This document shows positions 22,201 through 28,735 of a DNA stretch of 64,000 nt, in pieces. The notes under the pieces are model-generated. The model searched no databases. It was not told the DNA's origin and saw nothing but the letters and a program-made list of their open reading frames with translations. The stretch's first letter is position 1; the number at the start of each line of letters is the position of its first letter. Source of the DNA: Amphiura filiformis (Eukaryota > Echinodermata > Ophiuroidea > Amphilepidida > Amphiuridae); NCBI RefSeq assembly GCF_039555335.1, contig NC_092640.1, forward strand, positions 36,264,784 through 36,328,783, written 5' to 3'. The position numbers were made by a program, and so were the translations under genes.

Positions 22201-23816
22201 TCCACTTATGCTGCATAGTGAATGGACCCGGATCATCAACAAACCACAGGTCACCCTTATCCTCATCCTCCTTCGCACAAATTTGGGCAAAATCAAGTGC
22301 AACAACGCGATGACAAACGCATATTTCGTTGTACAGAAGAGACCATCTCAACGTACCACCCCTTGTAGGATCTGGTCTCATTTTAAGAATGCAAAAATGA
22401 CTTCGCACAACAAAATAATGACCTGTTTTGAAAAAGACACAAACAAAAAAAGGAAAATGATAAGGTTTGTATTATGCTATTCCACATCCAATATGGAAGA
22501 TATTTTTCAGTAATTCCACTTGAAAACGTGGAAAAAAAATGTATTAGAATAGCTTAAAAATAAAAGATAAGTCTATAATAAAATTACACTAAAATACTGT
22601 TTCAAGAATAAATCGACAAAATAGAAAATAACATCGAAGATCTCTGGTTTTATTCAGAGTTGGCTGATCGAGTGACGGTTAAACACATCGCGTGTTTGTG
22701 TATTATTGAATCGTTGAATCAGTGATGTATAAACTGATTGCATATCGCTATTCGTCTTACGTCTTGACTTATAAGCTGTGTGCATATCGCTATTCATCTT
22801 ACGTCTTACAGGCCATCTGAACAAGTTTGCAAATTTGCCCGCCTTGGAAATTTTGTTCACTTATAACTATACGCTCGTACATGAAAACCAAAGTTACACA
22901 TAATGGACGGGTTACTTTCACACCGGACAAGTTACTTTTAGGAACAGTCAGTCTGTTGCTTTTGGCTGAATGTTACACACTGCCTCCATGTCCATCTTCT
23001 AGATGTTCTTTTCTAGAAGAATGTGTTCATAATTGTACGTTTATTGCTGATTGCATTACAATGAACTTGTCACCTCTGTCGTTTATATGGTTCCCTGACC
23101 TAACCTTGGCCATCGTGTCTTTTCTCGATCTTTTCGTAATCCTACTTCGGCGTTGAAGTGTCCTGTTATCAAGTTCTACTATGTCTCCGATGTTTTCTGC
23201 AGTTACATCTTTGTTCATTATTCTTCCATCTTTTCATCTCCGTGGGCTGATGTATGGACACGTCCTTTTATTTTCTTGATGCGGTATTTCTTACCTATTC
23301 TATTCTATTCTATTCTATTCTATTCTATTCTATACAAGCATTTATAAGCGCTCTACAAAGAACACACGCCTTTTTCTGAGACCTCAGAGTGGACAGACGG
23401 GTGCAGTCGGCGTAAGAGCGGAGTCGGCGTCTAGCACCAAGGCAATCGTTACTTGTAGACAAATAAGCTCTTCCAAATAAGAAGGAGCTTCACCATGGAG
23501 ACATTTGTAAATATACAACAGGATCTTATACTGAATTCGCTCATTAACAGGGAGCCAATGCAATTCCTGCACCAAGCCGGCAGAGGGCTTGTCTCGGCCA
23601 CAACTAAAAACTAACCGTGCGGCCTTGTTTTGGAGCCGCTGCAAACGCTTAAGGTTAAAGTTGACCTTTGCAACATGTCTTTTATATAAGTACTCTAAAA
23701 CAATTGTGTGAGATATTTCCAAAGAAAAACTGAAATCATAAGTTTGAGAAAGAGGTATGCTTACCTTTTATGATGGTCATCATAAGATAAATCAGAATGT
23801 AGGTTTTATATTCCAT
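13056..23816 (-). CDS. secreted kringle / C-type lectin protein, gene B (6 exons)
   Basis: Exons on the minus strand: 23765-23816, 22156-22371, 18350-18421, 16801-17073, 14584-14753 and 13056-13256. Every junction has GT/AG and intron phases run 1,1,1,1,0, giving 984 nt and 327 residues. Order: signal peptide (1 to about 18, MEYKTYILIYLMMTIIK), an unrecognised 4-Cys module (about 18-89), a Ser/Thr/Pro linker (90-113), one kringle (114-204) and a long-form C-type lectin domain (205-327). Kringles bind lysine-bearing proteins and C-type lectins bind glycans or proteins, so an extracellular recognition role (immunity, adhesion or coelomic fluid) is likely but inferred. Gene A at 28544-47882 is the paralogue. 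No break is seen, so it is probably a functional gene. Exons between the signal peptide and the module cannot be excluded. Confidence 0.8.
13340..13690 (+). mobile_element. LINE ORF2 C-terminal fragment (CR1/L2-like)
   Basis: The plus strand reads the familiar end of a non-LTR retrotransposon ORF2: LSLHWLPV, then YAFKCLNNQAPIYLTDL, a frame break, then APRLWNSLPVDIRE and IFKKRLK. Heavily 5' truncated. It sits in intron 5 of gene B, antisense to the gene, close to the last exon. The equivalent intron of gene A lacks it. Confidence 0.8.
13691..14583 (-). other. gene B intron 5, remainder
   Basis: Non-coding. A degenerate repeat around 13790-13990 (ATGGTCTCAAA-type motif) resembles pieces at 19960-20110, 24400-24500 and 25100-25280. 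No RNA gene seen. Confidence 0.5.
14584..14753 (-). CDS. gene B exon 5: N-terminal half of C-type lectin domain
   Basis: Phase 1 in, phase 0 out; donor AAG|GTAAGT. It encodes VNCSHEWQGSCYNYVAIS and WSDAEIYCNQYGAHLVSIHS, with the first three cysteines of a long-form lectin domain, and ends ISGLSGSDK. An N-glycosylation sequon (NCS) lies at the first cysteine. Paired with exon 6 it makes the complete fold. Confidence 0.9.
14914..15115. mobile_element. CCCAGCAAACACAAAA MITE fragment in gene B intron 4
   Basis: Same left end and body motifs (ACGTTTTA, GGGTTATATAAAGGGTAT) as the 11816-12256 element; the right end is not intact. Confidence 0.65.
15231..16204. mobile_element. TIR element of about 970 bp in gene B intron 4
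   Basis: GTTCCGTGACCAAATCATT at 15231-15249 is repeated exactly inverted at 16186-16204. No transposase frame is visible. Gene A's matching intron lacks it, so it arrived after the duplication or was lost there. Confidence 0.65.
16205..16800 (-). other. gene B intron 4, kringle-proximal part
   Basis: Paralogous with 31900-32580 in gene A. It holds the uninterrupted version (about 16630-16660) of the site where gene A carries a SINE. A MITE end motif, GTGTATGGATTTCAACTGG, lies at 16761, 20-40 bp from the kringle exon, and is shared with gene A (32540) and with 60723-60960. Confidence 0.55.
16801..17073 (-). CDS. gene B exon 4: kringle domain
   Basis: A 273-nt phase 1-1 exon, acceptor ACTACAG|CA, donor ACTG|GTAAGT, coding 91 residues. 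All six kringle cysteines are in order (SECYSN, TECQSW, HNYCRNP, GPWCYT, WEYCPV, IKC). The core signatures ECQSW, HNYCRNP and GPWCYT are intact. The DxD/E lysine-binding loop is represented by SGDDG. One whole kringle on a symmetric exon is a classic shuffled module. Confidence 0.95.
17074..17749 (-). other. gene B intron 3, exon-proximal part
   Basis: Non-coding and paralogous with 33500-33960 in gene A. The hAT MITE found in gene A just upstream of the kringle acceptor is absent here. Confidence 0.5.
17750..18130. mobile_element. TTAA-flanked MITE with long TIRs, copy 1
   Basis: Ends of the form AAAGG...GTCTCCGGCAATCA are inverted over more than 100 bp and bounded by TTAA on both sides, as expected for piggyBac-type mobilisation. 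The interior has ATTCAAAATTCCCGCGCC against its inverted relative. The same family occurs at 56897-57291. Confidence 0.8.
18175..18312. repeat. three tandem 57-bp units
   Basis: The unit CCTAAAATTTATTATAGGTT...CCTATATAGGAC is present three times. The paralogous site in gene A (about 34165-34235) has a single unit, so the array expanded after duplication. Confidence 0.85.
18350..18421 (-). CDS. gene B exon 3: Thr/Pro linker
   Basis: A 72-nt phase 1-1 exon, acceptor TTCACAG, donor ACAG|GTAGGT. It encodes about 24 residues (ADSDDTPTSLITKPSPVI, then TNMPT), acidic then Ser/Thr/Pro-rich, probably an O-glycosylated spacer. Gene A has the same exon at the same length. Confidence 0.8.
18422..20400 (-). 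other. gene B intron 2, left part
   Basis: Non-coding. A 19495-19780 segment resembles 61947-62050 (motif CCCCCAATATTTTGCCAGGG). 19785-20110 is paralogous with 34800-34940 in gene A. CG-bearing motifs (GTACGTACGTGCGTTCAT) occur near 18800-18860. No RNA gene. Confidence 0.5.
20408..21580 (+). mobile_element. LINE, 5'-truncated, reverse transcriptase intact from palm onward (CR1/L2-like)
   Basis: One open frame from 20408 to the stop at 21472. It includes the fingers/palm segment (ALEWAQSYLKG), PQGSVLGPLLF, the catalytic YADD box with QLY, the thumb (LSRLDYCNALF, LQRLQNKAARVI), LHWLPI and the C-terminal AWNNLPLHIRG. The 3' tail is a GTAT microsatellite at about 21561-21580. The N-terminal endonuclease and the first RT blocks are missing, so it is dead on arrival but young. 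It lies in gene B intron 2, antisense to the gene. Confidence 0.92.
21617..21976. mobile_element. TTAA-flanked MITE with TIRs of about 140 bp
   Basis: Starts TTAAGGGGGTACTACACCCC and ends with its inverse. The inner TIR includes CAGTAGTTGTAGTCCTTGCC and its inverse. Only a short unique centre separates the arms. Non-coding, in gene B intron 2. Confidence 0.88.
22156..22371 (-). CDS. gene B exon 2: unrecognised 4-Cys module
   Basis: A 216-nt phase 1-1 exon with donor TGCG|GTGAGT. It encodes 72 residues with four cysteines (NEIC, VCH, QIC, EYC) and a conserved acidic/aromatic stretch, GDLWFVDDPGPFTMQHKW. It is conserved in gene A (35210-35431), including an in-frame 6-nt length difference, which supports real coding. 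I do not recognise the family. A symmetric phase 1-1 exon with paired cysteines suggests an independent secreted module. It directly follows the signal peptide. Confidence 0.8.
22372..22826 (-). other. gene B intron 1, module-proximal part
   Basis: Paralogous with 35440-36360 of gene A. It contains a short internal repeat (GTGCATATCGCTATTC with ATCTTACGTCTT), present twice in both paralogues. Non-coding. Confidence 0.5.
22827..23156 (+). other. Cys-rich plus-strand frame in gene B intron 1, doubtful
   Basis: The plus strand keeps a Cys-rich reading (AECYTLPPCPSSRCSFLEEC) after a hydrophobic run (LLLGTVSLLLLA), also found in gene A at about 36400-36530. The minus strand has stops here in both copies. 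In gene A the two halves are out of frame. It may be a relic of an antisense or older exon; there is no splice support, so this is a weak call. Confidence 0.25.
23290..23648 (-). mobile_element. LINE 3' fragment (CR1/L2-like) with (ATAGA)n tail
   Basis: The minus strand reads LKRLQRLQNKAARLVFSCG, LVQELHWLPVNERIQYKI and YKCLHGEAPSYLEEL, then a 3' UTR and an ATAGA microsatellite at 23293-23333. Inserted in gene B intron 1, in the gene's own orientation; the matching site in gene A (about 47715) is empty. Confidence 0.88.
23765..23816 (-). CDS. gene B exon 1: signal peptide
   Basis: A 52-nt exon, ATG at 23816, encoding MEYKTYILIYLMMTIIK plus one base, ending AAAAG|GTAAGC in phase 1, which fits the phase-1 start of the module exon. 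The hydrophobic core is typical of a secretory signal. The gene A copy (MEFKTYILIYLMMIIIK) has only conservative changes, and the donor is kept. Confidence 0.75.
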
Positions 23817-24290
23817 CATATGATATCTATAATCGAACCCGCGAAATTTCAACCTGCGCAAGTTAGAAATGAATAAAGACAATTATCTTTATTGTCTAGC
23901 TTCCTGTACGTAATTAGCCAATAATTGCCAATTGCATTGCTCTTATGATGATGATGAACACCCAAATGCTGTAATTGCTTTGGTTTCCATGGTATCACTC
24001 ATGAATGAATGATTTAAAACACAAATGTTAGGCAAAACAACATCGTCGCAATCCATAGAACCCTAATGTAATTAGTTGTTTTTTTCTGTAATTATATATG
24101 AATAAATTGAAAATTAAACAAAGTAAAAAAAACAATGATATTATTATCAGTTTAGAAACATGTTCTAGACCAAACGGATGGAGTGCACCTCTCACAATTA
24201 GGCAGTGGTGTATCGAGCCAGGGCAATTTCCCCCTATGCAATTGATTTCAGTTTCCATGCACTACAATCGTGCAAATCATGTTGGCAGAT
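23817..24290 (-). promoter_or_regulatory. 5' flank of gene B, conserved in gene A
   Basis: About 470 bp upstream of the start codon align with 47883-48330 upstream of gene A, through small indels. No clear TATA box. Gene A's copy has an ATGCAAAT octamer (about 48007-48014, minus strand) where gene B has a degenerate version. The true start of transcription is unknown. Confidence 0.5.
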
Positions 24291-25440
24291 GAATAGTACT
24301 CAAGTTCAAGTTCAAAACTACCCAGACCTGTTCAAAACTGTGATCCACTGGTAATAAAGATTCATAAAGAGTATAATTTGACAAAAAAGGCAAAAGAGTA
24401 ACATTGTGACGTCATAGGCCCAATTTTACCCCCGCTGGCGGCGAAAATGAAATTTGCTCTGATTTTGATGAAACTGGTCTCAAATTATTTGTGTTGTTAC
24501 GACTGAATTAAATCCATTATAAAAGGCTTAAAACCCAACTATTAGGCCCTGATTCATATTTAATTCTCATTTAGGCCTGGGAAATAGATTGTCTGTGAAA
24601 AATGAGCAGGATCTGACTTTTTATTACAATTTGGCTAAACTTTCAAAATGTGTTACATTTCAGAAACACCAAGCTATTCGTAAGGTGGCGTACGCTGTAT
24701 GGGCTATAGGGTGATCTAGTCGGCATTTTTCTGGAAAAAATGCTGGACTCCGTATATAATTTCTACAATAGATGACTTCAACTGACCTTCGACTTGCAGA
24801 AAGGGTTTTGAAGAACTGAGTCGCTCTGAAGTCAAGAAAATGACGTTTTCCTGGACCCTGTTTATACAGAAAGTCAATGGGAGCTATTTACTGGTGTGCA
24901 CCCTGTAGTAAATCAACCACCACTAATTGCAACTGAATCCATTTCACATGCGTCCATGCAGTGCCTAATTTGCATAAATCCACAATTGCCGCTTATTCAG
25001 GGGGTGAAAATTCAGAGTTAGTCAAGTCTGGTTTAAAACCATATTCCTCTCGTTCTTGAGTTATAGGTGGAAAGGTAAAGTGTTAAAATTTGGATTCCAC
25101 AGGGGACAAAAATTTAAAAAATGATCTGATTTTAATCAAAATGGTCTCAGATTGCTCCGCTTACAAAAACAAAAAAGCATTGCAAAAACGATAGTTTACC
25201 ATATCGCAGGTGGTTTGTTAACTTGATAACATGGCCATAAAGATCAAATCCATTGAGCCCTGTGGACCCTATTTTTTCCTATAACTCAAGAACTGTATCG
25301 AAGACAGGTTTAAACTATACTTTTTCTGAATCCTTATAATAATAGCAATATATTTTCAACCTATGATCTCAACACAAAATTAAGACGTACCTCAAATTTT
25401 CGGTCACAAATTTGACCTTCAGACTGGCAACCCAAGTTCG
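24291..25440. other. repeat-derived sequence, no gene
   Basis: Contains two degraded copies of a dispersed sequence (around 24405-24500 and 25095-25280; motif TGGTCTCA(A/G)A) also seen in gene B introns. No open frame of interest. Confidence 0.45.
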
Positions 25441-25443
25441 GGA

Positions 25444-25850
25444 TCAGTGACCATTTAGAAAATTGACTCCAAAACTAGGTCGTACACTCTTGGTACTTGT
25501 ATCGGCCCCGTCGCGGTTGGGTGATGGGTGGTTGACTCTGATGTAAATTGGCTCTTTCAAATCCCTTTCAAAGTATCTAGCGTCTCGATCAAAGATTTTG
25601 ACCTTGTCCAAATCAACTTGGTGGCCGGGTGATTCAATGTGGATGTGCTGGGAGACTTCCGACGAGACTGTACTCGGACGCCGGTGTTCTAGGAATCTGG
25701 TTTGTAACGATCTTTCTGTTTCACCAATATATGATTCCGAACACCGACCCCCTCAGGGTTTTCACCTGACAGGGAATATAATATATTGGTCTGGATTTGT
25801 TCTCAGTTTTGTCCTGGTGCAAGGAATGATAAATTAACACTCTCACTGGA
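25444..25850 (-). mobile_element. GIY-YIG endonuclease end of a Penelope-like element, broken
   Basis: The minus strand shows a typical PLE C-terminal endonuclease: PIYYIPC, then SYIGETERSLQTRFLEHRRP, SQHIHIESPGHQVD, YFERDLKEPIYIR and NHPSPNRDG, ending at 25444. Tyr, Arg and Glu positions of the GIY-YIG fold are present. Only this end of the element remains and it is broken. It abuts a LINE fragment. It is a lineage different from the tandem PLE at 37558-45849, which shows no such domain. Confidence 0.8.
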
Positions 25851-26206
25851 TGTTCGGAACTCTTGACCGTGAGACAGTGGGAAATGTACTGAGGAGAGAC
25901 CCCATTCAGACTCGCATTCAGGGACTTGAACTTGATTCTCTCATGAACTGGTAGCCCATGAAGATCTCTTAATAGTGGGTTCACATGATCAGACCTGGGC
26001 TAAGCCTTACGATATATCAGCTTGGCACATTTTTTCTGCAATTTCATTAGTCTGGAGAGATCTTTCTGTGTTATTCCATTGAGCAAAATGTTACAGTAAT
26101 CAAGACGTGAGAGAATGAGGGTTCTGACAGTATTTTGACAAATATCAAAATCCAAATATGGACGAATTATGGTGATGTTTCTAATGCACGGTTGTTTTGA
26201 TGGCAT
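25850..26206 (-). mobile_element. LINE fragment (CR1/L2-like)
   Basis: The minus strand reads RTLILSRLDYCNILLNG and LMKLQKKCAKLIYR, then, after a frame break near 26000, HGLPVHERIKFKSL and PQYISHCL. Neither end of the element is present. It is fused to the PLE endonuclease fragment, suggesting nested or recombined insertions. Confidence 0.8.
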
Positions 26207-27415
26207 ATAGAACTGTGTTCATTTTAAAGCAAAGTTGAACACTGATGGCGCTATTTATATTAAACCTTGTTTGTATCTTATCATACACTGTTACAAGGGG
26301 TACACTTGTATAATAGCTTATAATGGCATTAAAACATCATAAAAATGAGTAACATATAACAAGGAAATTTTCAAACTACCATATAATGAAAGGAATAACT
26401 CATATTATTGGGCTAAATGAAATTTAAAATATATGTAAATAGCGCCCTCAATTTTCACACAACTATACAGTTTATAAAATAACAATTACCGCAAAAATAC
26501 AGAGAAAGATGGAAGATTTGATAAAGAAAAGAAAATCTAAGTTTAAAATTGCTAACAAATATATGTATATTAGTGCGATAGCTGTTGGTATTGTAAAGGT
26601 CTAGAATTGAAAAGTATGGATTATTTTATTAGAAACATCAATAAATGATCACATCAAACAACCGTGAATGAGACCATTGACTGATTTACATAGTTGGGTG
26701 ACGTGAACAGACATGCACATTAGACGATCAAAAACCTCGTTGTTACAACAAAGGACCAAGCTTTATTTACAATATGCTTAACATCTACTCTACATCTTAT
26801 TTTTATCTACTGCCTAGCTTAAGTCTTGTTACCTAAAAGTCAAAAGGGGCACTTAACTGTTATGTTTCTTGAAATTTTCACTACAAAATCTAGTGAATCC
26901 TCCCGAAATCACAACATTGGCTCTAACGAGTGGATGAATTGAAACGGCCGTGGGCTAGTTTGATTGTGCCCTCTATACCACCTTTACCCAAAATGTGTTC
27001 GCCATTCCGGCGCTGTTCGCCATCCCCAAAGTTTCCCCTACTCCCTGATGTTTTATATAAATCTGGTCCCACTAGAAGTATGTTTTATAGAAATCCGATT
27101 CTGGTAGGGGTATATTTTTACTATAAAACTACTTTCGGTAGGGGTTACCTCCGGGAACCACGGATCTAGCATAGGTTCCCAGAAAATATTTGAGCCCTCC
27201 TCCCCCCGAAAAATCAGGCCCATTGCACTAAAATGGGTCGATCCGATGGTACCCGGTGTTCTACGCTTTTAGAAAAATATTCGGTGGAAACGACTACATT
27301 TGTCAATAATTGAGAATGTGTGGAATTTAGCACTGAATATAGAATTCATGATTTTTCACAATTATCGCTTAATTTGACACATATTTAATAAAATCACCTA
27401 GTCTACAGTTTAGAC
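26207..27415. other. no gene seen
   Basis: AT-rich to about 26900, then pyrimidine- and G-rich low-complexity sequence near 26930-27230. No family recognised. Confidence 0.45.
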
Positions 27416-27419
27416 ACCC

Positions 27420-27540
27420 ATGTAACAGGTTAATGAGAAAACACACCTCTCTACAAACGTGTGTCACTAAAATATTGCATGAAGCAATTTAAGTTCAAAT
27501 AAATGTCATGTAACAGATCAAAGTATTAATTGGTATGACT
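27420..27540. repeat. paralogue of the 10965-12590 unit, MITE-free
   Basis: Aligns with about 11080-11165 (AGCAATTTAAGTTCAAAT, then ATGTCAT..AACAG.TCAA) but lacks the CCCAGCAAACAC element. It marks the 3' extent of the gene A/B duplication. Confidence 0.65.
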
Positions 27541-27607
27541 AGTTTTAATTAATTAGTCTTGGATTGATAATTGATATTTTAAGGGCCCTATTATTCTTTC
27601 CACAGCT

Positions 27608-27753
27608 AGTTTGGTAGTGATGTATGTATTTTGATTTGCTGGTTGCAAATGCCAATATATCGAATCGTACTCGCCAACCTAAATCCACATGCGTACAAGG
27701 GCGGTTTGTCAACAAACAACCGCGTGAAACAACTGACATCACTACCAAGCAAA
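27608..27753. mobile_element. short MITE
   Basis: The end TTTGGTAGTGATGT is answered inverted by ACATCACTACCAAGCAAA; the centre is unique. Confidence 0.55.
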
Positions 27754-27785
27754 TTCGAATTTAATTGAAGAGTAGGGACCCATTC

Positions 27786-28161
27786 AGAGGATGATTTAAG
27801 GAAGCCCCATCATGCAGTGCAAAAGTGTTATCATTAGAGTTTCAACTGCCACTTTACTTTTAAAATCCCATTTAATTCTGTGCAAAAGATGTTGTTTTAG
27901 AATGGTGTGTGTCATTATTACTTGGTCGATTTCAGATCTAAAGTGATGTATGCATAAAGGATAATTCAAACCTTCTGTAGATAACATAATATGTGAAATC
28001 GACCAGCTTTTTGAAGGTATTTTTAAGTTGTAAATACATCAGTCCAAATTCAAATTTAACCATGCACGTCTAGATATGCAGTGGGCGGGCAGTGGTGTCA
28101 TGTTCATTCACACAGCTATGCTAACCGCAAGACTTGCTGGGTAGTGCATAAATCATCCTCT
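27786..28161. mobile_element. MITE with 11-bp target duplication
   Basis: TIRs AGAGGATGATTTA at both ends, flanked by identical direct repeats GGGACCCATTC at 27775-27785 and 28162-28172. The exact repeat shows an intact, fairly recent insertion. A duplication of 9-11 bp is typical of Mutator-like elements. Confidence 0.85.
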
Positions 28162-28369
28162 GGGACCCATTCTAATTCGATAATTAATGCCTAGATGCAT
28201 TTTGATTGATTACATTAAGAGAAGCGTATTCAAAAGTTTGAAAGTTATCAGCTGAAAAAAGAGTTCTTTAATAGGACATTTACGTAAAAACGAATTTGGT
28301 CTCCCGAAATGAAATTGAAATATTAGGTTTTGGAAATTTTAATAATGTCTCGATCTGCAAAGGATCTAA

Positions 28370-28500
28370 GTTTTACAAATAAATATAATTTTTGAAAATC
28401 AGCTTATGTCATTCCAGTTATCATAATTAAAATTGATATACGCACAATCTTCAGTACCACGACCACCACCATTGTCTGGTGCGGCATAGGAATATTGGGT
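28370..28500 (-). pseudogene. extra copy of a lectin last exon, dead
   Basis: The minus strand reads YAAPDNGGGRGTEDC and YDNWNDIS, then a stop exactly where the fifth lectin cysteine should be, followed by FSKIIFICK in the same frame. Its upstream part, with the WIGL region, is missing. The APDNGG loop resembles gene B rather than the adjacent gene A exon, so an ancestral gene had at least two alternative last exons, or exon exchange occurred. Confidence 0.8.
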
Positions 28501-28543
28501 TATGGTGTTGCAAATTTTAATTATGTTTTGAATTGCAAAGGCA

Positions 28544-28735
28544 CTAACTTTTACAAACAAATATCCTTTTGAAAATACACTCGATATCATTCCAGGTGTC
28601 GGAATTCCAAAACTCTCCGCAATCTTCAGTACCACCACTTGGTTCGCCAGAGTGCCAGTGTGTGTAGTTCACCTGAGTGCCATCACTCCATTCGAATGTA
28701 CCGTTAGTGGTGATGTCATTCAATCCGATCCACAT
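28544..28735 (-). CDS. gene A exon 6: C-terminal half of lectin domain, stop
   Basis: Phase-0 start MWIGLNDITTNGTFEWSDG, then VNYTHWHSGEPSGG, EDC, WND, IEC and FVCKS, stop at 28544. WND is retained; the EPS triplet replaces EPN/QPD. Same acceptor as gene B. Confidence 0.9.
   Translation of the reverse strand: MWIGLNDITTNGTFEWSDGTQVNYTHWHSGEPSGGTEDCGEFWNSDTWNDIECIFKRIFVCKS

Noticed and set aside
23027-23290. Minus-strand frame with NRTLQRRSRITKRSR and GKKYRIKKIKGR
   Set aside because: Faintly like the basic tail of a retroelement integrase, but too short and without any other domain; not called as an LTR element.
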